Assembly (NCBI RefSeq): GCF_040807025.1
Contig: NC_090945.1
Coordinates: 39,239,088-39,303,087, forward strand
DNA length: 64,000 bases
Direction of reading: 5' to 3'
Origin: Struthio camelus
Lineage: Eukaryota > Chordata > Aves > Struthioniformes > Struthionidae
The notes under the pieces were generated by a model. It made no database searches. It had not been told where the DNA came from and saw only the letters and a program-made list of their open reading frames with translations. Shown here piece by piece: positions 1-12,425 of this stretch (its first letter is position 1; the number at the start of each line of letters is the position of its first letter). The position numbers and the translations under genes were made by a program.

Positions 1-1044
1 CTAAATGCCCTGGAAGGTCCACTCCTACGTTCCAGTTCCCCTTTAGCTTGCCAACAGCGTTTGACAGGCAAACACACTTGCATTTAACATACACTCCAAG
101 GCTACAACTCTGGTGATCTCATACTTGTGATTATGGTGTTACCTGTTGTGCTTGAAGAAAGCTAAGCTTTCCGAGTCTACAGATTTGACTAAAACGTCTG
201 TCTGTCTATGCAGACAGAGCAATTCTGCTTTACACCCCAGAAACCTGGGGACAGGGTGGGCAAGAAAAACTGTAGCCACTAGGAGCCTTTAGAGATAGCT
301 GGTACTAAAATTTGTACCGGACAACGTCAGCAATTTTTCTAACTTTCACCCACGCTATTGAGAAAAATAATCATCATTTAGTTTATGCTCATAGGCCTAA
401 AACATGGTTTCCATTCTGAGCAATTGGTAAGAATAATGCCATAACATAAAATCAAGGTTTCCAAAAGTATGTTTTAACTGGATACCACTAAGATCCAACA
501 GACATCAAAAATCTCCCAGTAAACATAAATGTTTTTTCTTTATCGATGTACTGATAGTAACATGGCATTTAAGTGACAGAATTTCTGAGACTGCAGGATA
601 ACTTGTGCCCCATAACAGCACTCTACAGATGTTACGCATCTTATGTTCTAGCTCCTGAACACTGCCTTTGGTCCTTACGGCAAACAAATTCAAACAAATA
701 TTTCGGAAAATTAAAAGCAGTTAGTCTTTCAAATGCTGTTTCAGCTGTTACGTTTCCCTTCCCAAATATAGGAATCAATGGAGATTTTTGAAAAAAAATA
801 TGAATTAATTTCATGAAGATTTAAACCTTTACTTCTTTAATTGAAAATTACAAATCCAAGAGATTTAGGAGTTGATTTTTCCAACAGAAAGAGAACCCAA
901 ACGAAGAAAGTAGCAGAATAGCATCATGATAAGACTGCAGCACTGCCAAAACTATTTCTAAAGACATGAACTTCAAAGATAGCTTAAAAAAAAGAAAAGA
1001 AAAAAATTCCAGGATATGGATTTTTGTTTTAATAGTAACCAAAA

Positions 1045-1058
1045 GGGGGGGGGGGGGG
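1045..1058. repeat. poly-G homopolymer
   Basis: Fourteen consecutive G residues preceded by four A. A mononucleotide microsatellite that is prone to sequencing-length error. Confidence 0.9.
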
Positions 1059-4000
1059 CGAAAACAAAAATAAAGGCCAAATATACTTTTTTGCCCTCTT
1101 TTCCCCCAGTATGAAACCAGAATTAAAATTTCCCTCTCTACTTCTTTAAAAATTATACAAAGGAAAGTCTAAAGCAAAAGATTTTTTTTGATGTTGTGAC
1201 TTTGTTTTCGAATGTAACTAGCGGGGAAAATAATTATTCTACTATCACTATTGATAGAAGACCATATTGTTTTAAAATATACAACATCAAGAAAACGTTT
1301 TGTTCTCTGGGAAAGTAGGTTACATTCGTACTGGGGGGGAGCCATACCCTTGCTCCTGCAGCATCATGTACGCAGTTCTCTCTCCCTCAGAAACAGACAG
1401 ACACACGTTAAATCGGCTTGAATTTTCAAATGTTGAGAACCTAAAAAAAAAATACCCAGAGAACAAGTCTTGGTTGATTTCTTTGTGGCTTACGTTCCTA
1501 AGCTCCTTACATGTTTGTGCCACAAAGGCACTTTTGAAAATAGCATTCCTGCTCTCCACTGCCTCACAACTTGGGCAGTCATCAGCTGGCGCGATGCTGT
1601 TGTACAGTACTACCATATGGTAGCATTTTACACTCACTTTGCACAGGCTTATAGACCTACAAAAAGCAGAAGGCACGCAGGAATTACAAAGTTCATTAAT
1701 TTTTAAAAAACAGCATTACTGAATCCTGTGTTCCAAGTTAAACAGCCAATCTTTAATGCGAGTGAAGGCCCCTCTCCTATTTTTGTATCACTTGCTGGTG
1801 ACTGGACTCTGACGAGGCCCTAAACACCGACTGACCCTTGGTACAGTAGAATAGTGCTAAGAAGCTATCCGAGGGCTACACTAGAGTACCTAAGAGTTTA
1901 AGCATAGCCCCAGGAAATTTAGAATGTTTTCAGCGATTTCATCCCTCAAAATTCTACAAAGCCAAATTCCATTTGATGTCTTCATGAGCAACAACAGCAA
2001 TACAGCACACCAAATACTCAGAACAGGAACAAAACTTAAAATCTGAGCAAGCAATCACTTGGTACATCCAGGTTAGCAGCCCCCTTCCCCCACACGCGAT
2101 TGCAAACTTTAAATTCCCTGTTGATACATTTTTGAGATTAACATAATTCTAATAACACACCCAAAAAATCTATTTGTACAGCAGATACTTCTGATATAAT
2201 GTACAGCATAAGCACCAACAAGGTGATACTCCTTGTTTCAAGGAGCTTTTTCTCCTCCATTCGAGAGCATCTTCAGATGACCAAACATCTTTTCGGAACA
2301 GAAGTATCAACAAAATAAAGATATGCTGTATTGAGTCCATGTCCCTGTAAAGGCACAACATCACTCCTACACAAACAAAATTTAAGCATTACAGTGATAA
2401 AAGTACCAAACTAAAATGCATGCATAAAATTAGCTAATTAATAAAAATGTTTGGAATTGGTTACAAAATCATACTAGATAAATGTCCAAAGCAATGGCCT
2501 ATCAAAAGGCTTGCAATGTATCCCTAAGTAAAAATAATTATGTGTCTATATATCTACAGAGAACTTCTAATGTATAACCTAAATATATAGAAATAGAGAT
2601 AAAGAATAGATGTGTGACTTGGTAAGAGTCTAAGAGAAAACATACAGTTTCATACAAATGGTAGGTCTATCACCAACGCAGTCACAGTGCAGGAGGACAC
2701 TTGAGAGAAAAAGTTTTGATAAATTACTACTCTAGTATCTCTGGACACGAGTTCCAAATTCAAAGCAACTACAAGATGTAGTAGGAAAAACTGAATGTGT
2801 AAATAAAAATTGTATTTATTGGGCTTTTACAAGCTTATAATGTAATGTACAAAAGAATGAGTGCAATAGTCTCGAGCCGTTTCTCTGATTAGTAAGGTAC
2901 ATCCAGTCCTTTGGACAGTACACTAAACCATATGTGTTTATTTATCATCTTTTTTTTAAAAAAAAAAAAAAAAAAAGAAGAAGCATACATAAGCTGTTTG
3001 TCTCACATATGTTTAGTCAGACATTAGTTTAAAAATTGTCCTTCCTGTTACCCCTTCCCCAGTGCCAGATGTAGGTACAGCCACTGGAAGTGGAGCAGAC
3101 ATAAGCATGACAACCTAATTCTCTGCATGAGGGAAGCAGTTGGGGAGGGGAGGGAGAAGGGGAAGGGGAGACAAAAAACACGAGGCGAAGTCTCACAAGG
3201 TCAATGCAGGAGACCAAGACATCTGTCAAGGCTGGGAGTTAATACATATTCTTTTACCAGAGCAAATACTGTTGGTACTGCAACAGTTTTATTCTTAAAA
3301 TAGTACGGCCGGTGAATACAAGTAAACAGGCATGACAGTGTCCCGATTTTTATTGTTGAAGTCGTACGCATCGGGAATCAGACCTAGTAAAATCTGGCAG
3401 AGACGGAACGCGTGCTTTTGTTCAGGGAAGAGGCGTGGGAGAGAGGGAATCTAGAGCTGCGTGGCTAACGCTGTACTTTTAGTTACAGAACAGAAACCCC
3501 CTTCTAAACAAAACAGTATTTCAAAGTTCACAGATTTGATTCAATCTACTAGAGTAACCTCCATATCAAAGGGAAGCTTGTGGGAGCGAGCAAATGGGCC
3601 CAGAAATGGGTTGCAACATACACATCTTTGCTTAAAATATGTTCTGCTTACTCTCATAAGCAGAAGCTACCCTGAAAGGCAAGGCTTTGGGTGGCACGGT
3701 AAATTTGGTCTGTAAAGAAAGGCCCAGTTCAAACTTCCTTTACGCTGCTTGATTTAAGTGGGACTGAGCTAGCTATAGGAATTATACTGATTTTGTAGAT
3801 TGAACAATTTCATCGATAACCCGCATACTTTGGTACAAGGTTCCTGCATCCAAACACTCTGCTTCCCTAAAAAACCTGACCAAGTAATTATCAAGAAAAT
3901 TAAGCAGAAATTTTACATCCAAGCGCTGCTGGCCAGCATGTGGGTCCTTATAAACATTCCTTTTGCGTTAGTGTGCACTGGCAGTTATGGTCAATGCTGA

Positions 4001-4072
4001 CAGTTACTACATTTTGTCATGTACATGTCAGAATACAAGTGTTTAATTTGCTGCACTTTTTTACACGCATAT

Positions 4073-4098
4073 ATGTGTATATATATATATATATATAT
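4073..4098. repeat. TA dinucleotide microsatellite
   Basis: An alternating A/T run begins with an interrupted ATATGTGTATAT segment and continues as pure TA repeats. Confidence 0.85.
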
Positions 4099-6086
4099 GA
4101 ACAGTTCAGTACGAATAGGTGAGAAATGTCTGCACATCTCCTGCAGCAATGTTAAATGCTACACCTCTACTGGAAAGGTTCCCCAGAGATGACATAAATC
4201 CCATGTAATTCTACATTCACCAGAGAAGCATGATTTCACTAAGTGCCAAAGAAATAAAAAAGCTCCTGATTTTGTAGAAATCTTTATAGAGGAGTCTTAA
4301 AGCACTTAAAAGTGGTTAAATGAATGGGGATTTATAAATAATATTCTAAAAATCCATTACTCCTCCTGAAAGAAACCTCTTTTACACAGATTACTAAACT
4401 GTTGTTGTAGACTGAGAGCAAGAATACAATTTTCAATCAAATCCTACAAAATGTAGACTTTCTTTCACTGCACCACCTTCGTAAATAATATGTAATCTTA
4501 TCTCTTCACTAAAGGCACATTTCAGCACTGGTTCAAGATCAGCTACTTCCCAAGTACTCATTCCATTTTTCAAATAACAAGAGAGAGTACTGGAAAAGAG
4601 GTGATGGAGAGGCGATACAACTGAGAGCTATAAAATCAGGAGTGGTAGGGACCAGTCATTCACTACCTCTCCAGGTTCAAAGCAAAGGGATGATTCCTCG
4701 CCACAGTACACTGAATGAAAACATCCGGGAAATGCTGAGCATGAGGTAAGTTTCATGGAAGAAAATCTATTCAGGATTTTTTATGCGCAGAAAGCATATT
4801 TTGCTACAGATGTCCTCGAGCTGAAAATGGCTGGAGACTCAGAGTCTATTAAGGAACGGATCACGTTTGCCCTGCTCTTACACTTTTCCCCAGGCATACA
4901 CTTTTAGTATCTATGAGAGAGGGAGGATATTGGGCTGACCCATAAGCTCTTCTGTATAACAACTGCACAAAGCGCGCTTTGCAGTGTTTCCCCCTAAGAT
5001 GTGTTCTGTTAGCTGCTACCTGGGCCTCTGGGCTGCTGACAACATAGTAGGATCTGGATAATCATTTTGAGAGAGAGCCTCACTCCTCCTCCTTGCTACA
5101 GCAGTGTTCATACTACTTATCTCTTTATGCTGCATGTAGGGCAGGGAGAGCTCAAACAAACTCTGTCATTAACACCCTGCAGCAGAAGTTTCTGTTGGCT
5201 ATCTGCAGGCGTATTGGACTGAGCCCCATAAAACTTCTGAATGGCGTTTAAATCAAACTCACGAATTTTAAAAGAGAAACGCAGACTCTGTGAATCATTG
5301 ATGGTTTTTCAGCATGCAATTAGAAGTTTGTTTTCAAGAATGAATCACACAGCAAAAGAAAATAAAAATAAAGATTCATTCTGTGATGTGCCAATCTGTT
5401 TGTGTAGCAAGCTTGAAACTTAAATTCTGAACACATATATTCCCCTGTGCTTTAAAACCTTCCAGGAAAGACTAAGGCTTCACTATCTGCTGACCCAGCA
5501 GCTTATGAAAATCCATATAGATGATAAACTGAGATTAATATTTGATATATGAACAGACAGGCTCTACCCAGCCATTTACAGCTTATTAATAATTTGCTCG
5601 AGTGTGTTATAAAATAACTGCTGAAGTCAGCTCTTTGCATAAAGGTGAACACTAGCAAAACCATTACATTTCTGAATTGGCCAGCCTTCCATCTAAAAAA
5701 GTTGTTCATGAATCATTAATCCAGAAGGTCAGCAACGATGAATGGACACTTGCTGGACTCTTCAGTAATTATTTATTCATTATGCTGCACAAAATTCTAC
5801 AAAATTCTACAGCTAAAGATACTCAAGGACTCTATGTTTGCTCTGAGTATTCTTTTAACTAATATTTTAATACAGAGATCTCTGCAATGTAAAGCACATG
5901 AGTAAGAAGATAATTTGATTACTTCTCTATCACTACCCCAAGTGCTAAGAACATGTCTAATTACTCTAACAACAACACCTTAACTACTGGTGTATCTTTT
6001 CTCATCACGGCTATAGACTGAAGTGTGCAGACACTTTCAGACTTGGGCACCCTTAAGCCTCCAAACTTTCCCTCTTCCCAGCACCA

Positions 6087-6135
6087 ACTTGCTGAAGTCA
6101 ATTAAAAGACTTCCATTAGAACTAGGGGGGAAAAA
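6087..6135. repeat. fragment resembling the palindromic GAAGTCAAT element
   Basis: The segment carries TGCTGAAGTCAATTAAAAG followed by a decayed inverted copy (CTTCCATTAGAACTAGGGG). It resembles the elements at 23219-23287 and 25316-25386. A half-decayed copy is plausible but weakly supported. Confidence 0.3.
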
Positions 6136-9100
6136 AAGGCCATTTTTCTACAGCAATTTTGAGAATGAAAACTTAAAAAAAAAAAAAAAACCCTTTCATA
6201 CAAATTTGGGTTCTCAAAAACTAAATGTTTCCTTGTCAATGTTTTTGGTTAAACTTTTAGGTTCCTACTGAAGTCATTTTTCATTTAAAAGGCCCTTACT
6301 GGCTATAACACGTCTTAATATAAGACAAGGTCTGTGTCTTCAAGTTTAAGTTCAGTATCAGTACAAGTTTTCAGCTAGTCATGTTTGTTCCTTTAGTAGC
6401 TGGTTCACTTTAAGTGAAGTCAGAAATAAGCATTAAGAGCCATCACATTCAATCTATTTCTTTCTCATATGTTCTCAAAGTGGGGGTATTAGTCATCGCA
6501 CAGTTATAGATTTAGTACAATGTCATGGGGAGGGGATAACCTCCCTTTGGGAAGTCTGTTTTTTTGCAAGTGTTGGACACTGAAAATTTAATACTTGCCA
6601 TATTTAAGAGTAACCACAAACTAAAAGCAGCAAAAGTCAAAGGCTTCCACCTCCCACTTCTCACATCCTTGCATTTCTAGGATCAGAGCTTCCTACTTCT
6701 GTAACACATGGCTTCTGTGCTTAAGACTGGCACTGAAAGGACGGCATCAAGAAACAGACTAATTCATTATTATAAACTTTTCTATTATTAAAATGGAACT
6801 TTTTCCAATTATTAAAAAGCTTGAAATATGCCATAATTAGAATTCTTAAACAAAAGAATATGTAGGAATCCTGTTCATTTAGAGCTATTTAAATATTACC
6901 ATTAAAACCATTTATTTTGTTTTCTGAATTTTTTCATTTCATCTCTTTCGCTATGCAGTCAGCTCAGCACAGAAAGCAGCAAGATACTTCACAGATTCCA
7001 AGAGACAAGCACAGACCATCTGCACCTCTAAAGCCACACATCCGAAGGATTACAAAAGGTGTGTGCAGCCATGAAAAGTGATTTTATTGCCACAAAGCCA
7101 TTATAGTCTATTTAGAATCTGCTAAGTGACTTCTGCAACGCAAAAGCGTGTTTGTTGTGAATTTATAAATAAATGAAGAATTGCTACAAAATCATATACC
7201 TAACGGATAAATGATGATGGGCTAGCTGGTTTCAGACTCAGTAAAATGCTAATATAGATTAGATGAAACAAGTAGGTTAGCATTAAAATTATAGGTTAAA
7301 TAATAAATTTTTGCTGTAACTGTAGTCCAGCCTGGGTTTTGGTTGTCCTGTTTTCAGTTTTATTAGTTTCAAAACAAAACACCACTCTAAGCCAACAAAC
7401 ACAAATCTAACTCTTCTGCAGCTCACTTTCTGAAGGTAGATGCAATGAAAACTAGACTTGGAAAGCTCAAGAAACTAACAGAGGAATGCATGGCCTAATC
7501 GCTTCTATCTTCTTTTTGTCTTACCTCTAATGAGGATGAGTCTGATTTTATAGCTCTTTATAATCAACATGAAACCAGTTTGCTGGCTTCATGTTTGCTC
7601 TTAGTAACAGCAATGTGGATGAAATGACCCAGAATGAAAAGAATCAAAGAAAGAACTGTTCTTTCAGCTCCTTCTTTTAACATTTCAGGGAAAGAAATGG
7701 AAGAAAAATGCAGTCTGCAGCCAATGCTGCCACCTGACAAGTGGCTCAATGGTCAATTAGCTTCCAAGTCTCCTTCCCTTACAGCAGATATCAAATATCC
7801 TTTTTGTCCCCTTATTTTTCATTCATTTTTTGCAGAAGGCAGAGAAAAGTTAAAGAAAAGATGCATGTTAAAATGTCTTTTTAGAGATATCTCCATCTGC
7901 TAGCATCTCTTGGAAACACGCGTTTCAGGTAAGAATAAACAACTTTTCCCAAATATACTAAACACTTTTAAAATTTTTCAAAAATGAAACATCCTTCTTA
8001 CATGCATGCGTTGCCTTCAAATATATTTTCCAAAAATCCACAGGCCTTTCCCTAATCAGGAAATAATTTCTAGCATACCCAGGTTAGGCTTAAACAAAAA
8101 TCTTTCCTTGATGTCTTTGCATTTACAGACCTCTCCCCCACCTCAACACCACAAAGCTTACCATTTTTAAATGAAAAGAACAGAAGAGTTCTAACTAGTG
8201 AGTTAGAACAGTCTCCTTAATGGACCAGAAAAGTGCAAGTTTTCATAACAGCAGAACGCATAAGGGTCTTTGTCATTTGACATACAAGTATATGTTGTCT
8301 ATCTTCTTCTGCTCCATGCGAGATGGCTTTAAAGGCAATAGACACTTTTTAAATAAACCATAAAAGAAAATAAATTTAGAACGTAGCTACTGATACGACT
8401 GTCAAGAGTTCATGACAATTTATGGTTTTTTCAAGGGACAATTACAGATACTTAATTTGTTACACCTACCATAAGAACGCATGTTCAGTGTAAAATGAAC
8501 CACGTTCCTGTCATACAACAAGAGTACCTTACAACCTACAGTACACCCATGCAGTGGAAGCGAGCTTAAACAAGACCCAAATATATACAAAAGGTACTAT
8601 ACTGTATAATGGAGATGTTTATTCTGTGTTAAGTTCAACATATGAGTCAGCTGAAAGCCGCCACTGTCGCCAGATTCCTTTCTAGCTCTAAGCTCTGCAT
8701 AGCCCGATAAGGGAGAAATACTCAGGTACGCACGAGTCCCTGGAGGATATCAAGCAGAACTGGGGCTCCAGGCGTTTCCACCCCAACAATGTAAAGGACA
8801 ACACAAGGGAAAGAAACACCAACTCAACATGATTAATTATTTCCCTTTAGATCAGGTTTTAACCTGTTGTATGGCAGAGATAAATACAAATACATTGTTT
8901 CTTCAACCAGACGACTGAAAATCCTGACAAAACTGGCAACTCCGTACTTCAATTTTGAGATATATTGTACTAAAGAGAACCGTTACAGTAAGTATTGCAA
9001 AGTACTGTAATCACTCAAAAGAATTTGAAAATAAAATGGAGAATCAGAATTGGCCTGTGTTAGCAAGGCACATCTAAGGCAAAGGTCTATTCCTTAATTC

Positions 9101-12100
9101 ATTAAATTATATTAGGTGAATGGCTCAGAAGAGAGAGACTTTGTCACAGTCATCACTCTTAGGCCACAGAGGTACAGTCATCACAGAGGCATAAATCATC
9201 TATGTTAAACCCATCTGAAATTGCTCAGCTGACACCAGAGAGTAAAGAAATAAGACAATCATCACCATCCCTCAGAAGTCTACAGGCATTTACAATCATG
9301 TTGGTCCTTGAGAATGGGAAGAAAAGTATAGTAGGAAAAACAGGAGGCAGTCAGAGGTCCTCTGGCTTTTTCCTCCAGTTTATCTCATCTCTAGGCCATA
9401 CTGGACAGCCTTGGAAAACAGGTCCAAGTTATGCAGGAAGTTTCCTTCTCCCAGCCTGTGCTATCTTCCATCCTACTTATGAAATGGTCCCAAGGGCTGC
9501 AAGTTTTGAACTGCTCCCACCTTAAGAGATCATTCACCTTGAACAGGAGCCATAAAATACACCCCTCATACATGACTCTGTAGCCATTATCCTCTGCACT
9601 GTACCATAGCAATGACTGCACCACACGAGCTCAGTCTCACTCTCTCGTGCAAGACCTGGGCCATTTGTGATCCTTTCTCAGGATCTATGGAAGAATTTAC
9701 AGGGCCGCTTACTGTTTCTTAAAGAACAAGAAACACCATCCATTTGGTGAATTACAACTCAAAAACAACATACAGTACTTCTGCATGAAGAAATGAGGAT
9801 TTTGATACATTTGCCAAAACGAAAGTTAGAAAAATATCTGCTTATGGTGTCACAAGGAAAATGTTTCTGCTACTTCCATTTTGCTTTTATGAAAATGTTT
9901 TTGCCCCTGTTAAGTCTGTAAGTCTCTATAAGTTGGTCTGTAAGTTTCTCTTCAGCTGTGCTGTCCTTTAACATCTTTAAAGATCTATTTATGTGTTTCA
10001 CTGTATACCTCTGGTCTACTTTCCAGTGTCTGATAACCCATTACTTCCCCACTGATTTCCCCTTTCTTCATTTAGAATTTTTCCCATTTGCCTGTTTAGA
10101 TTTCCGAGAGTGACTTCAAGTTACTCCACTTGTGTTACTTTCCTCAGTGACACACTTACACCACCAGATTGCTTTCTTCTCTTAGTCAATGCAACCAAAT
10201 TCCACTTACTTTTCAGGATAGGGATTCTCTCTTATTAGGCAATCTGTACTATAAGGAACAGTCGTTTATAATGCAGAAAAGCCTGCATTGGCTTTATTAT
10301 GTTTGGAATAAAGCAGCGCTTCCAGAAGCTGCTGAACAATATGTAGCTCCTAAGTTTGCAGTTAATTATTCTAATCAGTGAATTCCTATAGAGTAGGAGA
10401 AACTGGTAAAAGACAGACTTACACGCAAGTTGATCCACTTCATATAACTAGCCCATGAGATATTATTCCAAAGAGGGAGGGGAGATGAAGAAAACCTAAA
10501 TAATAATCACAGTAGGAGTGAAAGATTTCCCAGAAACACAGTTCCTATTAAGAACACAGTCAAGAACACAGCATCTACTGGCTGGACAGAGCTACAGAAA
10601 AACCAAGGCAGAAAGCTCTAGACACACAACGTATAATGTAATCGTTTGTCCCAGTCAGCAAGCACAGGTTACTAATTAAGATGCTTCTACATGCACTACC
10701 ACAGAAGCCCCTCTGGTCGCAGAGTGAAAAGAGTGGAAGAGTTAACAGGTTTATAGCTTCAACATTTGAGATCCAAATGTAAAATGGAGCACAAAGGCCG
10801 GTCTCCACGTGGTACAACTACAGTCCTCTTCTGCTGCCATTTCTCATTTTCATTCTCCAGGAGCAACAGTAACACAGTCTGCAGTCTGCAGTTGCCTCCA
10901 TTTCATGCTAGCTCTTGAGTTCAAAAACCAAGTGAAAGACAGGACTCATACCACAGACCACGAAAAATGGCTTGACCAAAGGAAGAGCTTCCGTCTCAAC
11001 TACAACTCCAAGAGCCACGAAAATAAAGCAGCCCTTTTCCTGCTCATGATAGCTGAGCGGAAAGAAAACGGGGGAAAGGACAGAAAGCGTAATTCTAAAA
11101 GGGAGGCATGTTTAAAGCTTCAAAAGCTATTAAGCCTAGGACACAGCGAAACATGTAAACATCGCTAGGATAATGGAGGATTAACCTGCAACTAGGAACA
11201 CCAGCTGGTAGTGCACGTGAAGCTCATCTGCTGTTCCTCCTACACACGTCTCTCATGCCTCATTCTCTTTCACCTTTGGCTTTAACCTTCCAGGTTTGAT
11301 CATTCAGCCGTTACGATCTAGGTGTTTTGTTTTGTTCTGTTTTAACTCTCGAAACAAGATTATGGTAGCATGACGACAGCTTCAAAATTCAATACACCAC
11401 GTACGATGTCCAGAGTATCAGACATCTTTAACCTGCTAGAAAATCTACGCTCTGAGTATATCAAAACCTATAACAAAAAACGAACAAAAAGCAAAGAATC
11501 ATTAAAGAAAAGCTTCACAAATCCTTGAAGATTCTTATATACGATTAAATCGAATGTAAAAACTACTATTCGTTAACTCCAATAGCGGCATAAAGCTGTC
11601 ACATTTTCTGCCGACGACTGCGTCAAGTTGTGTTTCAGCACCACGGACTGCTAGCCGCACAGCCATGCTCGCCGATACCGCTTCAGCCGCAAGGTGACTG
11701 AAGGCGGCGTAAGGCATCTCACTTTTGACTAGGAGAAGATAACCTTTTTAAATTATGTTACCAACTTTTCCCTTGGCTTTCCTAGGGCATGAAAGACGGG
11801 GGGAGGAAAAACAAAGGAACGTGAGCGGATTTCATTTTCCATTCACGTTTGGGATATGAAATGAAAAGCTCTAAAAGCTTAACTTTCCTAAAGTTTTCAT
11901 GGGTTGATTTTTATCAGAGCTGTGCAAAGAGCGGCTTTTTTTAGTTGATCAGACTACAACAAAACAGACCACTCTGTTGGAACGCAACGATTCTGTTAGA
12001 TCCAAAACATCATCAGCGACACTCCCGATACGTAACCCTTTTTTTAAAGTAGGCCACCCTGGGACAAAGACAGAACGACTTTTGTTCAAGAAAACCAGGC

Positions 12101-12425
12101 CGAAGTACTTCAACCCTCTCCTCCTTTCTGAGGGAGGTTTTTCACCAAATGCTTACACAGTTCTGCACAAACTCTGAGCCGTTTGTGCCCCCCAGCTGGG
12201 ATTAACTGCCGTGAATTTTCTCCTGGCGGAACAGACTTTGTTTAAACGCATAACCCGTGAAGCCGCTTGCCAAGCTAAAAGCAAAGGGACGTCTCGCACG
12301 TACCGGCCTTGCCAAGCCCCCATTCACCTCCGCCGGCAAAGAGCGCGTCAGGTGCTGCCGGACACGTAGGTGCTTTTCTGTACTAGCGCCAACCACGCGG
12401 GGAGGCCGGCAGCGGGCGGGCTCAC

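Larger units (their letters stand above)
1..12425 (-). other. DCHS2: DCHS2 intron 1 (5' part), no exon recognised
   Basis: This AT-rich stretch lies downstream, on the minus strand, of the DCHS2 exon 1 donor. I looked for cadherin signatures on the minus strand (DxNDN linkers, LDRE motifs) and saw none; no long open frame here resembles a protein I know. It holds homopolymer runs (14 G at 1045-1058, A-rich runs near 2957-2976 and 6176-6190), a TA dinucleotide run near 4077-4098, and a small CpG-rich patch at about 11605-11715. Short exons could be missed by eye. The intron continues past the left edge of the window. Confidence 0.6.

Noticed and set aside
7083-7088. Minus-strand AATAAA within DCHS2 intron 1 as a sign of a short DCHS2 transcript
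   Set aside because: The hexamer is common in AT-rich DNA, and no upstream terminal exon with an in-frame cadherin end was found.
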